A stretch of DNA of 36,994 nucleotides from DASSCW01 sp036556695 (GTDB lineage: Bacteria; Chloroflexota; Limnocylindria; QHBO01), in the NCBI GenBank assembly GCA_036556695.1, contig DATBIY010000009.1, forward strand, positions 1 to 36,994. Direction: 5' to 3'. The first letter of the stretch is position 1; each line of letters starts with the position of its first letter. This document shows positions 25,581-34,032 of the stretch, piece by piece. The notes below the pieces were generated by a model. It did not search any database and was not told the origin of the DNA. It saw only the letters and a program-made list of their open reading frames with translations. A program made the translations under genes and the position numbers.

Positions 25581-27104
25581 ATGTCCACCGAGACCGCCGC
25601 ACAGCGGACGATGGCCGCTCCATCGGCCGCCATCCAGGCCTGGCTCGCTCGCCTGCCAGGCCCCTTCTGGATCTTCACGCTGACGCTTGCCGGCGTGCTG
25701 GTGGGCATCACCGTCACGAAGGGCGTGCAGGACCCGGACTTCTTCTGGCACGTCACCGCCGGGCAGTGGATGGCGGAGCACGGCCAGGTGCCGACCACGG
25801 ACCCCTTCTCGTTCACCTGGGGCGGCCAGCCGTGGACGCCGCACGAGTGGCTGTCCGAGCTGCTGATGTACTGGCTGGTGAGCGGCGTGGGGCGCACCGG
25901 CGCGCTCTTCTTCTTTGGGCTTTTCCCGGCGGCCATCGTGCTGACCCAGGCGGCCATGCTCAGCCGGCGCGGCGTGGGGCTGCGTGCCTTCGCGCTGCCG
26001 GCAGTGCTGATCGGGCTGGTCATCACCCCGTACGTCACGTTGCGGCCGCAGGCGGTCAGCTGGCTGCTGCTCAGCCTACTGCTCTGGTTCCTGCTCTCGC
26101 TGCGGCCGGACAGGCCGTGGCGCGCGGCGCTGCTGGTGCCCTTCTTCGTGCTGTGGGCCAACCTGCACGGGGTCTACGTCATCGGTCTGGGGGTGGTGGC
26201 GGTGTACTGCGTGTTCACCATCGCCGGCCGCACGCCCATGAGCGCCGCCAAGGGGCCGATGGCCCTGGGCGCCATAGGCTCCGTGCTGGCGTCGATGCTT
26301 ACCCCGGCTGGACCGATTGCCATCCTGTACCCGTTCCGCTACGTGGAGCTGTCCGACTGGGGCCTGGCCAATATCCAGGAATGGCAGTCGCCCAGCTTCC
26401 ACGAGCCGGCGCACTGGGCCTTCCTGGCGCTGATCGCCTGGGTGGGGCTGAACGGCGGCCGCAACACGCCCGGCTGGCTGGTGGCCCTGTCGTGGATCGG
26501 GATCGCCATAGGCCTGATCGCCCTGCGCAACGTGCCGATCGCCGCGGTCTTCTGCCTCCCGACCATGGCCCTTGGCCTGCAGTCGCGCCTCGAGGCACGA
26601 GCCAGGAACGGCTCAAGCAAAAGGCCGATGGCGCCCGCCCGGGCGCTCGGTCGCCGGGTGATGGAGCTGGGCACGGCGGTCATCGTGGTGATCGGCGCCA
26701 TGTTCGTGCTGCTGCCGCCAGGCCTGGGCGACGGCGTCACCGCCAACATCGAGAAGCGCTTCCCGGTGCAGGGGGTCGCCTACCTGCAGGAGCACGACGC
26801 CGATGGGCACGTCCTGGCCGAGTACGGCTGGGGCGGCTACGTCATCCACGAGCTGTACGCGACCGGTGGCCGCGTCTTCGTGGACGGCCGCAACGACATG
26901 TACGACCAGCAGATCCTGGACGACTACGACTCCATCAAGAACGCGGACCCGAACTGGCAGCAGCTGGCACAGCAGTACGGCGTGGACGCGTTGCTGCTGG
27001 AGCCGGACGCGACGATCACCCGCGGGCCGGCGACCGCAGCCGGCTGGTGCGAGGCCTATCGCAACGACACTCAGGTCCTCTACCTGCGCGATTGCCCCGG
27101 CTGA
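25581..27104 (+). CDS. Polytopic membrane protein, 'DxFWH' GT-C-like family
   Basis: About 507 aa, paralogue of 22752-24275. Shared signposts: VQDPDFFWHVTAGQWMAEHG, QPWTPHEWLSELLMYWL, WANLHGVYVIG, LTPAGPIAILYPFRY, RNVPIAA, and the C-terminal YGWGGYVIHEL with FVDGRNDMYDQQILDDY. About ten membrane helices plus an outer C-terminal domain of about 120 residues. The Trp-Gly-Gly-Tyr and Asp-Gly-Arg motifs probably belong to the acceptor- or donor-binding face, which is inference. ATG 25581 is chosen for the TAGACT box 8 nt before it. Its end overlaps the end of the opposite gene (27080) by 25 nt. Confidence 0.72.
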   Translation: MSTETAAQRTMAAPSAAIQAWLARLPGPFWIFTLTLAGVLVGITVTKGVQDPDFFWHVTAGQWMAEHGQVPTTDPFSFTWGGQPWTPHEWLSELLMYWLVSGVGRTGALFFFGLFPAAIVLTQAAMLSRRGVGLRAFALPAVLIGLVITPYVTLRPQAVSWLLLSLLLWFLLSLRPDRPWRAALLVPFFVLWANLHGVYVIGLGVVAVYCVFTIAGRTPMSAAKGPMALGAIGSVLASMLTPAGPIAILYPFRYVELSDWGLANIQEWQSPSFHEPAHWAFLALIAWVGLNGGRNTPGWLVALSWIGIAIGLIALRNVPIAAVFCLPTMALGLQSRLEARARNGSSKRPMAPARALGRRVMELGTAVIVVIGAMFVLLPPGLGDGVTANIEKRFPVQGVAYLQEHDADGHVLAEYGWGGYVIHELYATGGRVFVDGRNDMYDQQILDDYDSIKNADPNWQQLAQQYGVDALLLEPDATITRGPATAAGWCEAYRNDTQVLYLRDCPG

Positions 27105-27949
27105 CGGAGGCTGTCATCCAGCTGGCTGGTGGTGGACACAACCCAGGCAGCATCCGGCAGCCAGACGCGCGGCACGACCGTCGGGATCGCGGCGGCGGCC
27201 AGGAGCCACGTCCACGATGACCCATGGATGACCATCCAGGCGCCAACCAGTCCCAATCCGGCCAGGCCTAGGAACAGGAGCGCGGGGTGGATCGCGAGCA
27301 GCGAGACGCCACCCAGGTAGAACGACTCACCGCTCACGGTCGTCGTGGGGTATGTGCTCAGCCCAAAGACAAGGACGTGCGCCCACAGCACTGCGGCCAC
27401 CGCGACGGCGATCGCGGCCTCGCGCCACCGACGCTCGGCGAGGTAGCCGGCCACCAGCAGGATGGGGAACACCTTCAGCGAGGCCGCCGCGCCGAGCAGG
27501 TACGGTCCCGCGCGCGTCGGCAGGCCAAGCGCCAGCACCCCTATCATCAGCGTGGTGACGTTGCCCGCCGGCAGGTTGCTGACCAGCAGCGAGAACACCA
27601 GCACGCTGAGCGTGATGGCCGCCGGCGATGGGCGGCGCAGCAACGGCACGACTGCTGCGATCGCAGCAAGCAGCAGCACTCCGCGCCAGATCAGATAGGC
27701 GGCGTCCTGAGACAGGTACGTCAGCGGTAGCCATGCGAAGGCGAACCACGGGGCGTAGCGGTAGATCTCGGTCTCGTCCGGGCCTGCAGGCAGGTACAGC
27801 GGCCCGCCCTCTCGGAGCCGCTGGGCGGCATGCCAGTAGGCATCCGCGTCGGGTTGCACGTCGGGCGTGAAGCCTGCGCCGATGAGCAGCACCGATCCGA
27901 GCACCGCGATCGCGAATGCGGCCAGGCGCGCGACCGTGGTCAGCGTCAC
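27080..27949 (-). CDS. GT87-like membrane glycosyltransferase (second gene of a pair)
   Basis: About 289 aa with roughly 8 helices. Loop 1 reads VQPDADAYWHAAQRLREGGP, then EIYRYAPWFAFAWLPLTYLS, a NVTTLMIGVLALGL helix and AAASLKVFPILLVAGYL, the standard GT87 order. The GTG at 27949 overlaps the upstream stop as GTGA. The frame remains open far upstream, but only as a shadow of the neighbouring gene. Its 3' end overlaps the convergent 25581-27104 gene by 25 nt. Compact for GT87 (usually about 350-450 aa), as are most of its local paralogues. Confidence 0.78.
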   Translation of the reverse strand: MTLTTVARLAAFAIAVLGSVLLIGAGFTPDVQPDADAYWHAAQRLREGGPLYLPAGPDETEIYRYAPWFAFAWLPLTYLSQDAAYLIWRGVLLLAAIAAVVPLLRRPSPAAITLSVLVFSLLVSNLPAGNVTTLMIGVLALGLPTRAGPYLLGAAASLKVFPILLVAGYLAERRWREAAIAVAVAAVLWAHVLVFGLSTYPTTTVSGESFYLGGVSLLAIHPALLFLGLAGLGLVGAWMVIHGSSWTWLLAAAAIPTVVPRVWLPDAAWVVSTTSQLDDSLRQPGQSRR

Positions 27950-28788
27950 TGCCGGATCCGATCGGCTGCGCCACCCAGCAGGCCCACCGCCAGGTAGGTG
28001 GCGTAGGTGACGTGCGAGCGGGGAGCCACCAGCATCACCGCCACCGCGACCGCCGGCCACACCCACTCCGAGCGAATCCAGGCCAGGTACAGGGCTACGG
28101 CCGTCGAGATGACGGCGCCAACCGCCCATGCCTGGGGCGAGATGTAGTAGTACAGCGAAAAGGCCGAGCGTCCCGGGTCGGTCACGTAGCCGTCCAGGTC
28201 GTAGAGCAGGAAGGTAGCGGCCAGCAGCCCGGCGACGGCGAATGCAGCGACGATCGCCAGCCACTGCCGCCGCGCCAGGAGGGCGATGACCCACAGGATG
28301 GGCACCGCCTTGAGCGAGGCGGTGATGCCGATCCAGACGGGCGCGCTCCGGCGCGAGATGCCGAATCCCAAGCACGCCACCACCAGTGGCTGGATGTTGC
28401 CCACCTGGACCAGCGACACCATCCACGGCGCAATGACCAGCACCAGCGCCACGGCCGCCGCCGAGCGCAGCCGCAGCAGGCCGTAGAAGATCGCCAGCGT
28501 GGCGACCGCCAGGATGGCTCCCCAGGCCCATTCCACCGCCGCCCGCGGCAGGTAGCTGAGCGGCACCCACAGCCAGGCGAACCACGGCGCATAGCGGAAG
28601 ACCCGGTAGTTGTCCGGGTTCATGCCCTCCGGATACAGGGGCTGCCCGTCCCGCAGCCGAAGCGCCGCGTCCCAGTAGGCATCGACGTCCTCGAATCCCC
28701 AAAGGTCGGCGATCAGCCAGATGCGGATGATGGTGGTGGCGAACAGGATCGCCAGCACCAGACCAATTACCCAGCGTCTCGGCAGCAT
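27946..28788 (-). CDS. GT87-like membrane glycosyltransferase (first gene of a pair)
   Basis: About 280 aa. Motifs: FEDVDAYWDAALRLRDGQPL, VFRYAPWFAWLWVPLSYLPR, VQVGNIQPLVVACLGFGI, GITASLKAVPILWVIALLAR and LLYDLDGYVTDP. The C-terminal helix pair ends SHVTYATYLAVGLLGG. ATG 28788 is chosen because a TACTCT box lies 5 nt upstream and the first helix starts right after; the longer frame (to 28848) would run into the divergent gene. Couples by GTGA to 27949. Donor and acceptor unknown; the membrane-external loop-1 Asp is expected to be catalytic. Confidence 0.78.
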   Translation of the reverse strand: MLPRRWVIGLVLAILFATTIIRIWLIADLWGFEDVDAYWDAALRLRDGQPLYPEGMNPDNYRVFRYAPWFAWLWVPLSYLPRAAVEWAWGAILAVATLAIFYGLLRLRSAAAVALVLVIAPWMVSLVQVGNIQPLVVACLGFGISRRSAPVWIGITASLKAVPILWVIALLARRQWLAIVAAFAVAGLLAATFLLYDLDGYVTDPGRSAFSLYYYISPQAWAVGAVISTAVALYLAWIRSEWVWPAVAVAVMLVAPRSHVTYATYLAVGLLGGAADRIRQ

Positions 28789-28793
28789 CCGGG

Positions 28794-28803
28794 AGAGTAT
28801 TGT
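28794..28803. promoter_or_regulatory. Overlapping divergent -10 boxes in a 25-nt spacer
   Basis: Plus strand TATTGT (28798-28803) is 10 nt before ATG 28814. Minus strand TACTCT (28799-28794) is 5 nt before ATG 28788. The two boxes share 2 bp, so the two GT87 operons appear to fire from one bidirectional AT patch. Confidence 0.4.
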
Positions 28804-28813
28804 CTGGCGCCGT

Positions 28814-29689
28814 ATGGAGCGTGCGTCACGACCCGCACGGCCGCTCACCGGCCGGCTGGCCTTCGGAGTGGCGGCCGCCGGACTCTCCGTTCTCGTCGCG
28901 CTGGCCTCGTACGCGCTGCTGACGTACGCGCTGGCCCGTCCGCTGGGTGTAGACGTCCAGGCCTATTACCACGCCGCGGAGCGCCTCGCCCACGGGCAGA
29001 CGCTCTACGCTCCGGGCGCGGCGAACGCCTCCGACCTGTACCGCTACGCCCCCTGGTTCGCGGCCGCCTGGATCCCATTCACCGCGTTTCCGATTGAGCC
29101 AGTGGCAGCCGCGTGGGTGGGGCTCATGGCAGTCGCGGCGGCAATCTCCACGGCCCCGTTGCTCCGGCTAGGGCCGACCGGCTGGGCGGCCTTCGCCTTC
29201 TTCCTGCCGCTGCAGCTGCAGGGAGCTGCCTTCGGCAACGTCCAGCCGATGCTGGTGCTGATGCTGCTGTGGGGCGTGAATCGCGGCAGCGGTCCGCTGT
29301 GGGTGGCGCTCGGTGCATCCCTCAAGCTGACGCCCATCGTCCTGGTGCTGGTGTACGCCGGGCGCGGCGAGTGGCGGCGGATGTGGATCACCATTGGCCT
29401 CACCGCCGTGCTGGTCGCACCCATGCTCCTGTTCGACCTGGCCGGCTACAACACCGAGTCCGGCCCCAACCAGGACAGCCTGGCCGGGGTATCGCCCTTC
29501 GTCTTCCTCCCGGTGGCGGCCGCGTGCCTCGTTGCCACCTGGCTGCTGGCGCGCACCCGCTACGCCTGGGCGGCGGGCGGACTGGCGATGATCATGTCGC
29601 TGCCGCGCCTGCTCAGCTACGAGGTCGGCTTTGCCCTGGTTGGCCTGGCCGATGTGCTGCGCCGTCCGGGACGGGTGGCGAAGCAATGA
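28814..29689 (+). CDS. GT87-like membrane glycosyltransferase (first gene of a pair)
   Basis: About 291 aa with roughly 8-9 helices. Loop 1 VDVQAYYHAAERLAHGQTLY, then DLYRYAPWFAAAWIPFTAFP, FGNVQPMLVLMLLWGVN, LGASLKLTPIVLVLVYAGRG and LLFDLAGYNTESGP. The final segment has SLPRLLSYEVGFALVGLADV. Start is ATG 28814, only 25 nt from the divergent gene. Its TGA overlaps the next ATG (ATGA), so it is coupled to 29686. Family role: transfer from a polyprenyl-phosphate sugar; specificity not predictable. Confidence 0.8.
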   Translation: MERASRPARPLTGRLAFGVAAAGLSVLVALASYALLTYALARPLGVDVQAYYHAAERLAHGQTLYAPGAANASDLYRYAPWFAAAWIPFTAFPIEPVAAAWVGLMAVAAAISTAPLLRLGPTGWAAFAFFLPLQLQGAAFGNVQPMLVLMLLWGVNRGSGPLWVALGASLKLTPIVLVLVYAGRGEWRRMWITIGLTAVLVAPMLLFDLAGYNTESGPNQDSLAGVSPFVFLPVAAACLVATWLLARTRYAWAAGGLAMIMSLPRLLSYEVGFALVGLADVLRRPGRVAKQ

Positions 29690-30534
29690 GCCGCGCGCGG
29701 CTGGCACTCAGCGCTGCCGCGCTGGCCGCCATTGGCTTCGCCTGGATCTGGCTGCTGCAGCGCGACTTCTTCTACGACGCGCGCGCCTACTGGGCGCTCG
29801 ACTACGACAGCCTGTACGCCGGCAGCCTGGTCGGCCGTTTCGGCACCTACCTGTACTCGCCGGCCTTCGCACAGGTGATGTGGCCGTTCACCCTGCTGCC
29901 CTGGCCGCTCTACGCGGCCCTGTGGTCCGGGCTGAACCTGACGGTGCTGGTGTGGATGGCTCGCCCGGTGTTGGCCGCCGTGCTGCTGTTCGTGCCGTTC
30001 TCGCCGGTGACCGACGAGATCACCACTGGCAACCTGCACCTGCTGCTGGCCGCGGCGCTGGTCATCGGCTTCCGCTTTCCGGCCACCTACGCCCTGCCGC
30101 TGCTCACCAAGGTCACGCCGGGCGTGGCGGTGGTTTGGTTCGCCGGCGCGCGCGCGTGGAGGAAGCTGCTCGTCGCCCTGGGCGCGACGGTCGCCATCAG
30201 CGCCGTGTCGTTCGCCATCGGCGCGGACCAGTGGCTGGACTGGATCGGCCTGCTGCGCGCCAGCTCGGGAGTGGCGGTGCCGCCGGACATCGGCGTCATT
30301 CCGGGACCGCTGTGGCTGCGCACGCTGATCGCCGCGGGGCTCGCCACGGTCGGCGGCGCCATGGGCTGGAAGTGGACCGTCCCGGTGGCGGCGACGCTGG
30401 CGCTGCCGGTTACCTGGTCGTCGGGACTGTCGATCCTGGTTGCGCTGATCCCGCTGTACCGTGATCGACTTCCGTGGCTGCTCGGGGGAGCGCGGCGCTC
30501 CGTGCCGGCACTGTCCCCAGCAGCAGCAGCGTGA
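29686..30534 (+). CDS. GT87-like membrane glycosyltransferase (second gene of a pair)
   Basis: About 282 aa with roughly 8 helices. Loop 1 DFFYDARAYWALDYDSLYAG, then GTYLYSPAFAQVMWPFTLLP, ITTGNLHLLLAAALVIGF and PLLTKVTPGVAVVWFAGA. It lacks the RYAPWF motif of its neighbours (LYSPAF instead), so it is the most diverged GT87 member here. ATGA overlap with 28814 fixes the start. Its last 125 nt overlap the end of the opposite gene (30410-31297); the shared part codes for its last helix and a Ser/Ala tail. Confidence 0.75.
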   Translation: MSRARLALSAAALAAIGFAWIWLLQRDFFYDARAYWALDYDSLYAGSLVGRFGTYLYSPAFAQVMWPFTLLPWPLYAALWSGLNLTVLVWMARPVLAAVLLFVPFSPVTDEITTGNLHLLLAAALVIGFRFPATYALPLLTKVTPGVAVVWFAGARAWRKLLVALGATVAISAVSFAIGADQWLDWIGLLRASSGVAVPPDIGVIPGPLWLRTLIAAGLATVGGAMGWKWTVPVAATLALPVTWSSGLSILVALIPLYRDRLPWLLGGARRSVPALSPAAAA

Positions 30535-31297
30535 CGTCGTAGACGAAGAAGCGCGGCAGCGTGAGGGCCATGGTCGTGGCCGCTGACAGCCAGCCCCAGC
30601 GTCCGCGCGCCAGCACCACGGTGGCCACGGCGCCGATGACTCCCACCATCACGTAGACCGGCGGGTACGTGATCAGCAGGCCGGCGTCGCCGATGCTGGT
30701 CGTGTAGCCGGACAGGTCGTAGAGCAGCAGCGGCGCCAGCAGGAGCGCCGTCAGCAGGACGGTGGCGGCGGCGCGCCCCCACTCTCGCCGGCCGAGGTAC
30801 ACCAGCACCAACAGGATCGGCACCGCCTTCAGCGACGCGGCGATGGCGATCCACAGTGGCCCGCTGCGCCGCTCCAGCCCATACACCAGCGAGGCGACCA
30901 TCAGCGCCTGCACGTTCCCAATGGCCGATATGCCGATGAGGATCGGCCAGAAGAAGGCCACTCCCAGCCACTGGCGGTCCCTGGCCAGGGGAATCACCGC
31001 GATGGTGCTGGCCGCGACCAGGATTGCGGACCACAGCGCGCCGGCGACCTGCACCGGGAGGTAGGTGAACGGCACGGCCAGCCAGGCGAACCATGGGGCG
31101 TATCGGTACACCTCGGAGGCCTCGACATCGGCAAAGGCCGGGTACAGCGGCTGGCCCGCGCGCAGGCGCTCGGCGGCCTGCCAGTACGCGGCGGCGTCGG
31201 TCATCTTCAAGTCGGAAGCCGCCCAGTACAGGAGGCTGAGGCCAACGCCAAGCACCACGGCGGTGGCCAACAGGCGGGAGAAGCGAGTCAAAGCCAC
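30410..31297 (-). CDS. GT87-like membrane glycosyltransferase
   Basis: About 295 aa. Motifs: KMTDAAAYWQAAERLRAGQP, EVYRYAPWFAWLAVPFTYLP, IGNVQALMVASLVYGLE, AIAASLKAVPILLVLVYLGR, LLYDLSGYTTSIGDAG and a final LTLPRFFVYDVTLLLLG. About 30 hydrophilic residues follow. Start GTG 31297 (VALTRFSRLLATA) is 6 nt after CACACT; the frame is open to 32224 but as a shadow. The hydrophilic tail and last helix lie in the 125-nt overlap with the convergent gene ending at 30534. Both stops are clear, so either the overlap is real or one tail is read past its natural end. Confidence 0.76.
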   Translation of the reverse strand: MALTRFSRLLATAVVLGVGLSLLYWAASDLKMTDAAAYWQAAERLRAGQPLYPAFADVEASEVYRYAPWFAWLAVPFTYLPVQVAGALWSAILVAASTIAVIPLARDRQWLGVAFFWPILIGISAIGNVQALMVASLVYGLERRSGPLWIAIAASLKAVPILLVLVYLGRREWGRAAATVLLTALLLAPLLLYDLSGYTTSIGDAGLLITYPPVYVMVGVIGAVATVVLARGRWGWLSAATTMALTLPRFFVYDVTLLLLGTVPARSAALPRAATEVDHGTAGSAQPGSTVPTTR

Positions 31298-31370
31298 GGT
31301 GGCAGTGTGTCCTCTTCCCCCGAACGGCGCGGTAGGCAGATAGTGCCAGTGAAGTCGAGTGTGGGTGGGC

Positions 31371-31376
31371 CACAAT
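31371..31376 (+). promoter_or_regulatory. Candidate -10 (CACAAT) for the gene starting at 31385
   Basis: CACAAT, 8 nt before GTG 31385, with no Shine-Dalgarno. It diverges from the gene at 31297. Confidence 0.35.
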
Positions 31377-31384
31377 CTGCCGTC

Positions 31385-32932
31385 GTGCGGACGTTCCTGG
31401 CATGCCTGGTCGTGGCTGCAGCCCTGCTGGCGCCGGGCCTGGCGGTTGGCCCGTCGCTCGACGCGGCGGTCTTCGCCGAGGTCGCGCACCGCGCCCGTGA
31501 CGGCGCCACCCTGTACGTCGGGGTCTGGGATCACAAGCCGCCGGGCATCTACCTGCTGCTGACCGCCGCCCAGGCGGCCCTGCCCTTCCTGACGCCTTGG
31601 ATCGTGAGCTGGCTCCTCTCGGTAATCGCCACTGCCGGCACCGCCACGCTGCTCTTCGGCATCTGTCGCCGCCTGGGCATCAGCCCGGTCGCCTGCTGGC
31701 TCGCCGCCATCAGCGCCCTGCTGGTGATGGGCCAGTACCTGGTGGCGCTGGGTGGTGGACTGACCGAGCCGCTTGCCGCCGTCCTGCTGGCCATGGCTTT
31801 GGGCCTGGCGCTCGAGGCGCGACCAGAGAGCGCGCCGACCCGCGCCGCCGCAGCTGGCGCGCAGCTGTCGCTGGCCATGCTGCTCTCCGTGCAGGCGGCG
31901 CCGGCTGTGGTACCCATCGCCTGGCTGGTGATCACCGGGCGGTCGAACGCCACGCGAAAGCTGACCTGGTTCGTCATCGGCGCAGTCCTGCCGCTCCTGG
32001 CGGTGGTCGCCTGGCTGGCGGCAGCCGGATCCCTGGAGGGCGCGATCGACGCAGTGGTCCGCTACACCGGCGCCTACCGCGCGGTGGCCGCTGCCGCGGG
32101 CGCGACCCTGGCCGGACCGGTCATGGCGTGGACACTGCTCGCGCTGCTCTTCCTGGTCATTCCGGCGGCCATGGGCCTGGTCGAGGCGCGGCACCGGGGA
32201 GGCTTGTCGCGCGACCTGGCGCATGCCTGCGTCGCCTGGATCCTGCTGGCACTCGCCTCATTCCTGGTGCAGGGCCGCCTGTTCAGCCACTACGTCATCC
32301 CGCTGGCCATGCCGCTGGCCGTGCTGGCTGCATTCGGCGTCGAGCGAGTTCGTGCGCTGGCCAGACCGCAGCGTCGCCGGCTGCTCCTCCCGGTGATCGC
32401 GACCTGCGTGATCTCGGCACTGGCCGCCGGCGTGGCAGGCGCCATGGAGCTGAACCTGGTCGCCCCCGACCACGACCGAAGCGTCGCGGCGGCCAGGGTC
32501 ATCCGCGACCAGTCGGCCGAGTCCGACCGGATCTGGGTCTGGGGCAACGAGCCGCAGCTGTACCTGGACAGCGACCGCTCGTCGACCACCGCGTATCCGT
32601 ACCTGTACGCGCTGGTGACGCCGGGCTATACGACCGCCGCACAGGTCGACGCAACCCTCGAAAGTTTGGAGGCAGACCCACCGGCCTTCATCGTCGACGC
32701 CGGCTCATCCGCTCCGGGCATGCCCGGCTTCCAGCCGTTGCTCATCCCGCGGCCCTTGGCCTCGGACGGGCGCGACCTGGACCTGCTGGATCCGCTGCGC
32801 GACTTCATCCGCAGCGGCTACCGAGAGGTGGACCGCTCCAGCGGCTGGGTGATCTATGCCCTCGGCGACTCCACGGCCGACACGCGAGGCAACGGCAGCT
32901 CACAGCGCCTGGAGATCGCCACGCGGCGATAG
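31385..32932 (+). CDS. GT39/PMT-like membrane glycosyltransferase
   Basis: About 515 aa with roughly 10-11 helices. The first outer loop has PSLDAAVFAEVAHRARDGAT and the hallmark WDHKPPGIYLLLT of GT39/ArnT-like proteins; the Asp in PSLD is the likely catalytic base. Later LVQGRLFSHYVIPLAMPLAV. A C-terminal outer domain carries WVWGNEPQLYLDSDRSS and DLDLLDPLRDFIRSGYR. The same landmarks occur in 35244-36806, so the two are paralogues. GTG 31385 is supported by a -10-like box 8 nt upstream and by the signal-anchor beginning there. Its 3' end overlaps the opposite gene by 79 nt. Confidence 0.8.
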   Translation: MRTFLACLVVAAALLAPGLAVGPSLDAAVFAEVAHRARDGATLYVGVWDHKPPGIYLLLTAAQAALPFLTPWIVSWLLSVIATAGTATLLFGICRRLGISPVACWLAAISALLVMGQYLVALGGGLTEPLAAVLLAMALGLALEARPESAPTRAAAAGAQLSLAMLLSVQAAPAVVPIAWLVITGRSNATRKLTWFVIGAVLPLLAVVAWLAAAGSLEGAIDAVVRYTGAYRAVAAAAGATLAGPVMAWTLLALLFLVIPAAMGLVEARHRGGLSRDLAHACVAWILLALASFLVQGRLFSHYVIPLAMPLAVLAAFGVERVRALARPQRRRLLLPVIATCVISALAAGVAGAMELNLVAPDHDRSVAAARVIRDQSAESDRIWVWGNEPQLYLDSDRSSTTAYPYLYALVTPGYTTAAQVDATLESLEADPPAFIVDAGSSAPGMPGFQPLLIPRPLASDGRDLDLLDPLRDFIRSGYREVDRSSGWVIYALGDSTADTRGNGSSQRLEIATRR

Positions 32933-34032
32933 ACCCGTTCGCCTACCGCCGCCACCGGCGGGAGGCGGAGCAGCGGCGCCCACAGGAAGGTCAGCGGCAG
33001 CAGCTCCAGCACACGGGTCACGGCAGCGAAGCCACCACGGACTCGGCCGCTGGGCAGCACGAACTGCAGGGCGCGGGCCGCTGCATCCTCGTCCACCGGC
33101 AGGCCCGCCGAGGCGAGCTCCGATCGAGGGACGAAGCGCAGGCCGTGCATCCAATCCAGGCGGCGGAACCACTTCACCCATTCCGCGCAGAAGCCGCAGC
33201 CGTCGTCCCAGACCACCACCCGGCTGCGGGGCGCAACGTCGAGGAACGGCAAGTACAGCGGCAGCATGAGCAGCGAGAAGACCAGCAGTGACATGAATGG
33301 GCTGAGCCAGCCGGTGATGAAGGCGTGCAGACCCAACCCCACCACCATGGCCGCCGGGCGCCGTCGTGGCGACCACAGGCTCAGCGCCAGGTACGCCTCG
33401 GAGGCGATGGCCATGAGAGACAGCACGAACATCGGCTCGAACGTACGCCAGGCCTGTGGCAGGCCCAGCGGGCCCTCGGAGCGGACGTAGCTGGCCACCA
33501 CGGAGCCGGAGAGAAAGTCCGGGTTGAGCTTGGCCAGCGCGGCGTAGCCGTAGACGATGCACACCTGCGCGCACAGCAGGAACACGGGCCAGCCCGGCAC
33601 CGATTCGCGCTCCCCAGCCCGCCGTGCGTCGAGCGAGATCGCCGCGCCGCTGTCGCCAACCGTCAGCAGCCCGGCAACCAGCAGCATCAGGTACAGATGG
33701 TTGCTGTACGTCTGCTGGTCCACGAACAAAACGGATGCCAGGGTCGCGGTCAGCACGGCTCCCGCCAGCCGCGCACGCCAGCCGACCAGGAACATCAGGC
33801 CGGCGACCAGCCACAGGCCGATGAGCAGCCAGGCGATCGGCTCCGTCAGCCGTGGCACCCACGGCAGGTACGGCGCATGAATGACCGATGGATCCGCCAG
33901 ACGCAACAGGGTGGCGCCCGTGTTCGGCAGCTCCAGCAGCATGGCCGCGGTCGCGCCGATGCGTGCCAGGGCCAGCGGCCGAGCCGCTGCCTTCGAGCCG
34001 GCGATGCGCTGCAGAAACGCGCTCAGCGGCAC
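32854..34032 (-). CDS. HTTM-domain membrane protein fused to a DCC (DUF393) thiol domain
   Basis: About 392 aa. Residues 15-265 are an HTTM-type membrane region, related to vitamin K-dependent gamma-carboxylase, with ALARIGATAAMLLE, VDQQTYSNHLYLMLLVAGLL, CIVYGYAALAKLNPDFLSG and a WRTFEPMFVLSL segment. The last 120 residues are a DCC domain: VVVWDDGCGFCAEWVKWFRR (CxxC with a preceding acid), FVPRSEL, and a long tail with GGFAAVTRVLELLP. The two domains often occur side by side; here they are one chain. GTG start with GAGGG upstream; it overlaps the 122-aa partner by 10 nt. Its last 79 nt overlap the convergent GT39 gene. Substrate unknown. Confidence 0.82.
   Translation of the reverse strand: MPLSAFLQRIAGSKAAARPLALARIGATAAMLLELPNTGATLLRLADPSVIHAPYLPWVPRLTEPIAWLLIGLWLVAGLMFLVGWRARLAGAVLTATLASVLFVDQQTYSNHLYLMLLVAGLLTVGDSGAAISLDARRAGERESVPGWPVFLLCAQVCIVYGYAALAKLNPDFLSGSVVASYVRSEGPLGLPQAWRTFEPMFVLSLMAIASEAYLALSLWSPRRRPAAMVVGLGLHAFITGWLSPFMSLLVFSLLMLPLYLPFLDVAPRSRVVVWDDGCGFCAEWVKWFRRLDWMHGLRFVPRSELASAGLPVDEDAAARALQFVLPSGRVRGGFAAVTRVLELLPLTFLWAPLLRLPPVAAVGERVYRRVAISRRCELPLPRVSAVESPRA

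Noticed and set aside
24296..27220. A 974-codon open frame on the plus strand
   Set aside because: It spans two well-supported membrane protein genes in another frame; its Arg/Gly/Ala-rich composition with no domain marks it as a GC-driven shadow.
27950..28702. Upstream extension of the GT87 frame that ends at 27080 (540 codons in all)
   Set aside because: The extra 5' part is a shadow of the neighbouring GT87 gene. The real start is the GTG in the GTGA overlap at 27949.
31298..32224. Upstream extension of the GT87 frame that ends at 30410 (604 codons in all)
   Set aside because: This part is antisense to the GT39-like gene and is Gln/Arg/Gly-rich, without helices.
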